Part shown: positions 55,327 to 64,000 of the stretch, one piece after another
How positions within the stretch are numbered: position 1 is the first letter of the stretch
Layout: each line of letters begins with the position of its first letter
Origin: Sternotherus odoratus
Taxonomy: Eukaryota > Chordata > Testudines > Kinosternidae
DNA length: 64,000 bases
Direction: 5' to 3'
Assembly: GCA_032164245.1 (NCBI GenBank)
Contig: JAVMKO010000005.1
Location: 57,955,442-58,019,441 of the forward strand
Notes under the pieces: model-generated
What the model saw: the letters and a program-made list of their open reading frames with translations, nothing else
What the model was told of the DNA's origin: nothing
The model's database searches: none
Translations under genes and position numbers: made by a program

Positions 55327-55875
55327 CAGTAAAACCCCGATTTAACGGACCCCGATTTAATGGACTTCGGATGCAACGGACAAAATTTATGAGCAAATCC
55401 GATGCATCCAAAATCCGTTTTTTCGGGGGCTGGCTGCCGGCTCCCGGCTGCCGCCTGGGTCCAAACAGCCGGCGGGCTGCCTGCCGGCTCCCCGCTGCCA
55501 GCCCGCCCAGGTCCCAGCACCTGGGCGGGCAGGCTGACAGCCCCCAGCAGCTGGGACCCGGGCAGGCGGACGGGCTGCTAGCTGCCGCCCGGGTCCCAGC
55601 AGCCGAGACCTGGGCAGCGGGCTGACAGCTCCCGCCCGGCTCCCAGCAGCCGGGGACCCGGGCGGGCGGGCTGCTGGCTGCCACCGGGCAGGCTTACTCA
55701 CGGCTCTCGGCTGCCAAGTAAAACCTCGATATAACGGACTAATTCGGGCGAGGGGGTGTCCGTTAAAGCCGAAAGTCCTGTTATTTAATAATTTAAAAAA
55801 ATTATTAAATAACGGACTTTTGCTTTAACGGACACCCCCTCGCCCAAATTAGTCCGTTATATCGAGGTCTTACTG
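55327..55875. mobile_element. pogo/Tigger-like element (549 bp) with internal palindrome
   Basis: It starts CAGTAAAACCCCGATTTAAC and ends TCGAGGTCTTACTG with TA on both sides (55325-55326 and 55876-55877), the Tc1/mariner target duplication. A second inner copy of the end (gtaaaacctcgatataacgg, near 55718) forms a near-perfect inverted repeat of about 70 bp per arm with 55805-55875. Between outer and inner left ends lies a GC-rich insert (55430-55715) made of cccagcagc/ccgggc words. No transposase, so nonautonomous. Open frames 55304-55701 are GC by-products. Confidence 0.85.
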
Positions 55876-56064
55876 TACTTGTCAATTTATTTTCATTGGA
55901 GGCAAGCTGTATCAAGGAGGCAAGCTGCAGCTCTTACCTTAAATAAGTAAAAAAGGGACATTTTGCCATGACCAAAGAAATGCTGCTGTTGAGTCTTTTA
56001 AATGGGTAATCCTGACGCATTTTGGTCGTCAACTTAATTGGCCATTCATCCTTACTCAGAAAAA

Positions 56065-56170
56065 CACAAGCAGATTTAAGCACATGCTTAGTTTCCATTG
56101 AACTCTGTGGGTTTTAAGTGCATGCCCTTACAGATAAGAACTTGCTTAAAGTGCTTTCTTGAATCAGGAT
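56065..56170. repeat. Foldback repeat ('cttaagcacatgctta' family)
   Basis: cagatttaagcacatgctta and aagaacttgcttaaagtgct are inverted relatives around a ttccattgaactctgtggg centre, typical of a palindromic element. Confidence 0.55.
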
Positions 56171-56274
56171 GTTAATACTAGCCCTTCAGTTATTGCAAAC
56201 AGTAAAGGAGGAGAGGAGGCAGCAGAAGGGAATATGTGGTCAAATCAGAATCAATGAAATTCTACTGAGATGGG

Positions 56275-56400
56275 CTCTGATTCATCAAGAACATATCTAA
56301 CACTGAGCATACGAGTAGTTTCATTGACATCAAAGTTAATTTAAAGGGCTTAATTAGATAGATGCTGAAGTTCTTTGGTGAATCAGGTATATCAAACCAC
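56275..56400. repeat. Foldback repeat, related to 56065-56170
   Basis: tctgattcatcaagaacat, gagcatacgagtagtttcat and ctttggtgaatcagg fit the same 'gattcagcaaagcac...gagtagtcccattg' family with an inverted end. Confidence 0.5.
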
Positions 56401-57527
56401 TAAGTTACAGGAAATGGTTATTTCTGGGGTTAATTCTCTTGTGAAACAATGTTAAGCATCTGTGTCTTTGAGTTTTTCCTAATTTATGCCAACAGTACTG
56501 TAAGGATGGAATGAAATGTGTGTCTGTCTGTTCTCAGGTATTTTTAATGCACCTTTCCTCATGGTATCCAAGAGTATCCTTATGCACTGATCTCTTCAAC
56601 TTTGTTTTTTTCATATCCTTTTTGAAATGAGTCTCTTTTTGCCTGTGCTTTGAAACCAAATTACCTAGCCGCCTCTATTACAAAACTGGAACCAAAGAAA
56701 GGGTGTAAGGGGAGAAATTATTTAAAGGAAAATTCCTTGTCTTTTGTGAGATTTTATTCTTTTGGTTTTCTATGAATGATTTTTTTTAATGTCATAAATA
56801 AAGAAGCCTGCATTTTCTGGTTTTAGGTCATTAAGGAGTTAGTAGGAATTTTCCCCAAAGTGATGTAAAGGACAACATGATACTCCTTACACGGAGATGT
56901 ACACATGGGACCTTCAGTAAAGCTTCCTAAATGACTAGGGTTGACTGTGAGCTTTTAAGTATGCTCCCTGCCTAAATAACACAGTAAACTTGCCCTGATG
57001 TACTAGCAGGGGATTAATCAAGTAGGTATACTGCAAAAGATCAGATTTCTTCCACTTGGTAAAACTCCTGCCATGGGGACTGATGGGCTGCACAGGAAGT
57101 TAATAAAGTTATCAACAGCAATTAATTCAGAAATAAAAAGCAGATAAGAGGGCTAAATAAATCATGACTTCTTTTTTAAAATGTGCTTAATATTCTGGTC
57201 AGATGCATGCATCTTCTAATCCTTATTTTCTGGTAATTGCTTGAGCCTACAAGTTTAAAAATATAGGCTGCCTTAAGATACTAGAAATGAAGCACCATGT
57301 TTGATGATTGTATGTGTGTGTATGTTTAAACAGAGAAAATAAACATCTTTCCCTTCTAGCTTTCTGCATTGAATTCTTCAGGTTAGTACCCACTGAAAGT
57401 TGTTGCTCTCTGAAATTGTTTGCTTGGTCTTTGTGAGATTACTTGATGGAGGAGAGGTTCTCCACAAATGTGTCTCTCTATCAGAAATGTTACTTGCATG
57501 CCAGCTAGCAGAGGTGTTCACAGTCTC

Positions 57528-57622
57528 AGGCTATGACTTCACTGCAGAAATGGTGGGGTCTTTACAGCAGGATAATTAATATGCATTAGCTATTCTGCTG
57601 TAAAATCCTAGTGGAGACAAGC
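57528..57622. mobile_element. Short MITE (about 95 bp)
   Basis: Left ggctatgacttcactgcaga and right cctagtggagacaagcc are inverted ends. The interior acagcaggataattaatatg and ctattctgctgtaaaatcc is itself palindromic. Confidence 0.65.
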
Positions 57623-58499
57623 CACTTGTCATGTTTATCAGGAAGTGAATATACCAGGGGTATATTGTTGATCGTGCTTTCCCTAGTGTGTGGCTAAAAA
57701 CTAAAGGTGTCTTCTGCTGAGCATTTACAGTTTCTATTAGCTTCAGTTGGAGGACCTCTGAAAATAAGGTCCTTACAGTTTAAAAAGAAGGAAATATACA
57801 TCACTGTATTTTCAAGTGATGTGGGAAAAGAAAACTTCTCCTGTGGTAACTGTTTTGCTATACTTCAGCTGAATGTGCAGAGATGAAAGGTGATGAATCC
57901 ATTGAAATTATCGTTCATTAATGGAAAGTTGCTGTATAACCTTATATAAACCACTGGATCCATTCCATCTTCTAGACTTACTCCTCTGAAAGACGTTATG
58001 CTGTCAACTGTGAACATACAGATTTATGTTTTGCCTCAATATGGCAAATCTTACAGCTTAATATAGCACACTTAATGGAAGTATTTTGCATAAACTGTAT
58101 AAAATGAATCTTTACTAGTTTTTCTTGCATGGTGTTGGCCAATTTTACATTTTAGTCAAGCTCTTGATTGATTATATATTTGGCTATTTCTTTTTGAATG
58201 TATTTTTATCTATATGTAAAATTCAACTACAATTTTTTTTAAATGCCTGCCCACCCACTCTCCATATTCTAAAGTGCATTTGTCCATCAAAAGTCCTGGT
58301 CTGCACATTTCTCCTTGTATTCAGATTGCTTACACATTCCAATTGCTCGTTTTAAAATCGATAAGATACCTTTCGCTTTTTAGTTTTAACTATTGCAGAA
58401 GACGATAAATTAAAGTTCTTTATAAGGGACTGACTGAAAACTGTTGGTGACAGTGAATTTTATTTCAATTTATTTATTCCCCCATCTGTGGGCTAATTC

Positions 58500-58563
58500 T
58501 GTTAGATTCTGTCATGATTCAGCAAACATTTAATGCATGCCCTGAAATAGTCCCACTGAAATC
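58500..58563. repeat. Foldback repeat fragment
   Basis: ttctgtcatgattcagcaaa and aatagtcccactgaaatcag match one arm of the family seen at 37665 and 56275. Confidence 0.4.
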
Positions 58564-58564
58564 A

Positions 58565-58626
58565 GTGTGTGTGTGAGAGAGAGAGAGAGAGAGTGTGTGT
58601 GTACGTGAGTGTGAGTGAGTGAGTGT
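58565..58626. repeat. (GT)n(GA)n compound microsatellite
   Basis: gtgtgtgtgtgagagagag then gtgtgtgtgtacgtgagtg and gagtgagtgagt. Confidence 0.93.
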
Positions 58627-58679
58627 TACTATCAGGATCCTTGGAACCAGGAGGGTGCTTCATGTTGGCTGGTCACCTC

Positions 58680-59027
58680 TATGTCTTCACTGCAGAGTTA
58701 GCCTGGGCTTTTCCTTGGGTGTTGCCCCAACCCCCTTCCATTCACACACAAAACTTCTTACCCAAAGTTAATAGTGTTTTCAACCTAGGCTAGCTAGTTT
58801 GGCTGGGGTAATGGGTTAGAGCCAAGGTTCCACATTCACTTGGGCTGGTAACCTGCCTAGTTTGCATTGAGGATGCACGCTAAACCACTTCAGTGCTGAT
58901 AGCACTCCAGTTCCATCCCACAATTCCCTACTGTCTGCCCAGAGAACAAACAAGTTCTACCACTATTCACTGGGAAAGAATCAGAGCCAGGTGCTAGTCA
59001 TCTGGGCTAATTCTGCAGTGAAGACAA
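58680..59027. mobile_element. Nonautonomous DNA transposon (MITE), about 348 bp
   Basis: Left end tatgtcttcactgcagag and right end ttctgcagtgaagacaaa form terminal inverted repeats. Interior gttagcctgggcttttcctt, gggttagagccaaggttcc and gttccatcccacaattccct are recognised from a reptile MITE family. No coding capacity. Confidence 0.75.
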
Positions 59028-62000
59028 ATAATGAGTGGTTAAGAAGTGATTGGATGGGTGAAATTAATGGTGGAACTAGCTTCTTCTGTGAACACGTGAT
59101 CTCAGAGAACTGCCTGTTCTTTGTTCAGGGTGGGGAGAGAGAGGAAGGGATGTGCTGTGTTTTGGGAGAGACTGGCTCATATTCATTGGATACTCACTGA
59201 CCATTATTATACCCACAGTTTCTTGTAACACTAAGAGCTTACATGGAAAAATTATAACTTTTGATCTGAAGAAATCGGTCCTTGAGTCCTTTTCTTTTGT
59301 CAACAGCTCCATTTTGAGGCTGTTTGTGGGAGATCCTGAATTTCTCCCCAACTCCAAAAGCAGTGTTTGTTTTCTGCCACAAATGAAGTGAAACCCATAA
59401 TCTGAGAAAATTACAGAGTACAGAACAGGAGTGATGAAATTGATGGCTAAACAGCTGGCAAAGATTTAATCTTTTGCTATCTTGCTTCTTAAAACAACCA
59501 CATTAGTTTTTTAGGTGGGCCACTGTAGTCGGCCACTATAACTTGTCGGAAGGGAGAAAGCACATGCTTTTCCACCTTGAGTTGCTTCTCAGCAGTTAAT
59601 TTAAAAAAAATATTTGTAATGTTTCAAAATGAAGGTACATGTCGCAAGTAAGGGCAACACACCATTGCTAAAAACTGCATTCTGTGTGTTACAAAATGAG
59701 ACCTTTTCACATCACTTTAAGCAATTATTTCCCCTACTTCTGTTACCCTTGAGATTGACTGTTTCTTTTTCCTGGAGGAAGACGGGCCCAGTTCCAGCTT
59801 ATAGCATTTAGAGAATAAAGAGTGGACCGTGCTTTCCACCAAAGTGTGTTTCACATTGTCCAATATGTGTGAGCTTGGTAACCTGTGGCCACTGGCCTGT
59901 AAAGGTTTCCAGGTAGCCCAGAAGTGGATTAGAGGCTTTCTTTCCACACTGTAAAACTATCAGTCTTCCAGAGAAAAGCGTATTGCATATAAGAGTTAAG
60001 ACAGGGGGCTGACAAATGGTGTGGAGTCATCCCTTCCTCAGGGATGCCATCCCTTTTGGGTTGCCCGGAACTGTTTTTGTTTTTATCTTCAAAGTCTTTG
60101 ACTCTCCATTAGATTTAGAAAGGATTTATAGTGTAAAGTCAAGGCATATTCACTATATAAGGGAGAATATAACAGCAAGAGCATAGCATACTCTCCTCCC
60201 ATTCTTTCAGTTTCTGCCGGGGCATCACTCCAGTGTTTTTGTAGGTCACATATATTCTGAGATGTTCTTTTGATATTACCCGGGACTACCAGTGCTATTT
60301 ACAGGGCACTCTGAGTAGTAGCTCATCGCTCCCAATGAGCCAATCAAAAGGGTTGGTTTCCCTCTGCAGAACATTTAAGTGATCAAATGGTTTTATAGAA
60401 AAGATTTATGGGTCACTTACTACTTTTATGAAACTGTATGATGCCCCTGTGTAAGTTCAACCTTTGCCATTCAGTTGGCTTTATCCTATTTAAAGATTTC
60501 AGCATTTTAGTAGTCTCAAAAATCAAATCAAAATTTCACAGCGATGCGATCCATTTAATTATTGACATGCGTTTAACTATTGGAATGAAAACCCAGCATT
60601 TTCACTCTTGTCTGACGGGCACCTAGGGCTATATTAGACACTTAAGTAAGTGGTCTCATTTTCAGAGATGCTGATCTCCCACAACTTCTTAACTCCTGAC
60701 ATATCCAACTATGAAACAGTTATTTTTACACCTTCCTTGTGAAATAATGTATGTTTTAAAAATTACTCTAATATAGATGTTATTGAGTAACTTTTACACT
60801 GTGGTTGGGACTCAAGTGTAGGGCTCTAAGTTGCTTAGAACATTATTCTCTTTTAAAATAACTTAAGATCCTAAGATTGTAAAGCACAGGTGCAAGCAAA
60901 GGACTTTTGAAGTTATTGACATAAAGGAAGGACCAAGAAAACATCCATATTCTTAATTTAAAACCATTCCAACATTGTCAGTACAAATCTGCTTTCTGCA
61001 AATGTTGCTGTGTTGAAAAATTAGAACTTCAGAAAATGTTTCCTGGGAGATGGATTAATTACACCTGATCTTGTTAAGCTATATAATGTGGACTAATTGT
61101 TAAAATCATCTTGTGGATACCTTTCACAGTTACTTATTTAGCAGCCCCTGTCCTACTGCTGTCTCCAGTACTTGTGATCCACTCTCACTTCCTGTCCTCT
61201 TCCTCCAAGGTAGCAGCAATACTAGCCAAGAAAGCTAAGTTGATTAGTCTTCATTGCTACTACTAGATGCTTTTAGAAGTACCCTGGTTCTTCATTCCAA
61301 TAAAGAGCCTAGAGTTTTATAGAAACAACAAGGAAAAGGAGAAAGTATCATGTAGGTTGCCAGTTTTGCTTGGACCGCCAGTAAAGGTTCTGTATTGTGG
61401 TTGGAGAACTGCAATAGGGCACAGTCTCCTGCCCTTTTTTTTTTTTTTTGGTGAAAAATAGTGTTATGTATACTACATCTTCAGCCACACAAACCATATT
61501 CTTGTGACACACCTGAGACCCACTGCATTTCATCTTCTAAATATTGATTGTTTTAATTTGTTTCCTTCAGGGGATTAAGGGCTTGATACTATAAATTGTT
61601 TCTGAGTCTATATTTTCCCTTTTCCCTAGGGGGCAAATTTCTATAGATGGCAACATCTTCTGTTGGTCAAATACTGGCTGCCATCAGATGTGGCTGTGAT
61701 TCAATGACTTTGAATCATTTAAGCGCCATCATTTTTCTGTTGCCGAGAGGGGGGGGTGGGGGGGAATGCTGATAGCTCACCACTGAAACTTCTGTTTTTG
61801 TTTTATTATGTTCATTCCCCTAAATACACAGTCTAGGAAGTGACATAATTGCATACAATTTAATTTCCTTTAGGCTCTGTGTGGTCTTCAACTACCTTCT
61901 CATATGTTGGTTGCAGATGTTTAAAATCATTTCCTTCCAATTAAACATCTGCCATGAAGTGTCGAAGCATAGGGCTGCATATGTCTGAAGAGCCCATGTA

Positions 62001-62989
62001 TGCGCAAACAGTTTTTTTTACTAGATAAAATGGAAACTTCTCCCTCTGCCTTGGCTTTCAATGCACAGACGGTGAGAAATTGCTCCACTTATTGAACTCC
62101 ATGGGGGAGACAGAGTGGTGGTTTTAAGTACATTTTAAAAAGTAAGGTTCTCTTTTTTTTGTATCTTCTGTGGTGTTTTGTTAGTGACATACATATGTCT
62201 CAGTTGTCTCTGATTTCATGAGCTATTACTCAGTCCCAAAGTTCCCACATTCCACACAAATTTGGCATCTCCTCACCTTTATGATTGAAAATTACTTGCA
62301 TCAGAAATAAAGAATCATGAAGCTGGGGATATAGAATGTTATTTAGGCTAAAGGAATGAATCTCACCTCATTTAAAGTTGAATAGATAATGTCTGTTTTC
62401 CTCATTTTTGTCTGTTTTCCATCCTATATTTCGGCCATGTCAGTCCATGATAACATGGATTTATGTGGTAATTTTTTTTATCAGGGATGAGGGTAATTTT
62501 AGCTAGTTTTTCTTAGCTTCGACTGTTTTATCGAATGAGAGGTTTGCTGTTTAAAAAATTAAAAATCTGAGTATGGTGCAATGCGACTATGCTAGCAAAT
62601 TGGGAATCACGTGAAAGTCACATTCGTTGACCACTGAGTTCATAGAGGTCTTGGAAGTGGGGGATATGGGTTTTGTGTGGGTATGAATGGGGCTGTGGCA
62701 TATTAGGACATTACTCTTCAAACTGGCAAGAGAGACAGTGAGGTTGGTAGCTGGAAATGCTTTTGTAGTTTCCCTTGCTGAAGAAAAATATTGAGTGGTG
62801 ACTGCCTATGGGGAGAAGGAGGGAAGATTAAAAGGAGAGCTGTATTCGTGAGGAAATTGGAGAAAAACCTTAATTTTATACTATAAGGGAGAAACCAATA
62901 AAAAAGAAAATAGACCCGAACATTTGCAGATGGAAGTTCAGCAGATTTGCAAATAAAAGCTTGTCAGGTGGCAAATTAACTTGAATTAA
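59028..62989. other. Intronic sequence without recognised genes
   Basis: No exon or clear transposon over nearly 4 kb. Poly-T (61436) and poly-G (61747) runs are present. The block near 60530-60590 (gcgatgcgatccatttaatt) is repeat-free and might be conserved, but nothing here proves it. Confidence 0.4.
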
Positions 62990-63034
62990 AGTGTTTGTGT
63001 GTGTGTATATGCGCATGCACGCATGTGTGTGTTT
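62990..63034. repeat. (GT)n-type microsatellite with Z-DNA-prone core
   Basis: gtgtgtgtgtatatgcgcat then gcacgcatgtgtgtgt is an alternating purine-pyrimidine stretch. Confidence 0.85.
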
Positions 63035-63795
63035 TAATAGCAAGAAATGGTGTTGTCAGATTCATGGTATGATTCCACAGTATGTTGTTTCTTTTGTTAC
63101 ATAGATCTTACTCTGCACAAGTGCAAATGGTTTACAAGAGAATGATGGCAGGACCGTCACTGTATGTGTGTCTGTCTAAGTAGCTATTTTAAGGTTTTTA
63201 TTTAAGGCTGATGAACGCTCCAAAAGCTTTTTAGGCATTAGGTGTCATCTGAAGAGTGAGACTGCCCCCAGCAGTATGTGTGAATATAATGTTGCTCAAA
63301 GCAAATCCCTCAGGATTGCAGTCTCCTAGTCAACCACTGGACAGGTATAGCACAGGAAAAGGCATTGCAAAGTATCCCTGTCATTCCTGCCAGTGCGTTT
63401 CAAACCTGATCTGGGAAGGAGCATCTCTAGAGCTCAGTATACAGGCCCACTCAGCCCTTCAAGGCTGACGACAAAGTTGCCTGATTTAGATGAAGTGTTT
63501 TGGTGATGCCACTTGTCCACTGGCAACTAGACTGCAGCCACTGTGTTCATTTCACACAGGCCACTGAACAGCCATCAATGGTAACAAGATACGCTAGACA
63601 GGAACAGAATTCAAACCAGCCTATAGCTGAAAGGCTGCTTTATCCCAATTGACAAACAAAATGGGACTTATGGCATGGCACTGCCATCCAGGGCACGGGG
63701 TGTGAACTCTAGAATTCACATATGTAGTGCTCTTACATGTTACACTCTCCCTGCCTTGTGTAGACCCTGTTGGCACGAACTACAAGGTACCTAGT

Positions 63796-63901
63796 AACAA
63801 AGAATCCTGTGGCACCTTTAAGACTAGTTAGTTAGTCTTTAAGGTGCCACAGGCCTCCTTGTTACTTCTGCTATTCCAGACTAACACGGCTACCTCTCTG
63901 A
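63796..63901 (+). mobile_element. Penelope-like insertion with perfect 15-bp target duplication and inverted 5' part
   Basis: The exact 15-mer tacaaggtacctagt stands at 63781-63795 and 63902-63916, and the 106 bp between is the insert. Its right part (tctttaaggtgccacaggcc, then cttctgctattccagactaa and cacggctacctctctga) is the same terminus as at 29430-29490. Its left part (aacaaagaatcctgtggcac, then ctttaagacta) is the reverse complement of the adjoining segment. Thus it is a very short copy whose 5' end was inverted on insertion. No hammerhead core is retained. Confidence 0.9.
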
Positions 63902-64000
63902 TACAAGGTACCTAGTTCACACAGATGGAGTCCCATTTTGAACAGGACTAGGTTAATGCATGCTAGGCACCTGTTTGTTTGCTCTAGCAGGGTTTACATG

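Noticed and set aside
55304..55701. Overlapping Ala/Pro-rich frames on both strands
   Set aside because: They fall in the GC insert of the Tigger-like element and overlap on opposite strands; no domain is visible.

Overview
The window is 64 kb of vertebrate nuclear DNA. The repeat complement points to a turtle, or a close archosauromorph relative: CR1 LINEs, a tRNA-headed SINE with a CR1-type tail, Penelope-like elements, and many short inverted-repeat DNA transposons. There are no bacterial, phage or organellar features and no CRISPR array. That taxonomic call rests on remembered repeat families, not on a database search.

The only host protein-coding sequence I can defend is two short exons on the + strand, 23169-23282 and 40803-40908. 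They are consecutive, have clean splice sites and compatible phase, and together encode residues that match about 21-93 of ZMIZ1 (Zimp10), the N-terminal TPR-like region. The rest of the window is intron: at least 23.2 kb upstream, 17.5 kb between the exons, and at least 23.1 kb downstream. The first coding exon (start codon) and the next downstream coding exon were not found and should lie outside the window.

Layout: 1-6.4 kb holds two degenerate foldback DNA elements and a small hAT-like element. At 8.94-9.75 kb is an 809-bp solo LTR with an exact 5-bp target duplication. At 11.4-12.6 kb are two CR1 fragments in opposite orientation. At 13.8 kb is an antisense tRNA-SINE. Several MIR/CORE-SINE-like copies, an hAT MITE with a perfect 8-bp target duplication (16.7 kb) and a second MITE (18.8 kb) follow. 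At 20.4-21.1 kb is a 710-bp LTR-like unit whose inverted twin sits at 46.9-47.6 kb. The intron between the exons holds a 2-kb decayed antisense LINE (28.3-30.3 kb) interrupted by a Penelope-like copy with a hammerhead-like fold, a second Penelope-like copy (31.3 kb), and a 1.6-kb GC-rich block whose minisatellite changes strand twice (37.9-39.5 kb). The downstream intron carries a doublet of related foldback elements (46.1-46.8 kb), a palindromic GC minisatellite (48.9-49.4 kb), a pogo/Tigger-like element with a near-perfect internal palindrome (55.3-55.9 kb), several MITEs, and a very clean Penelope-like insertion with a perfect 15-bp target duplication (63.8 kb).

The most interesting material is the set of Penelope-like insertions: three copies from two subfamilies, each flanked by 12-15 bp direct repeats, two of them beginning with an inverted copy of their own end, and two retaining parts of a hammerhead-like fold. 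Second is the strand-switching G/C minisatellite inside the ZMIZ1 intron.
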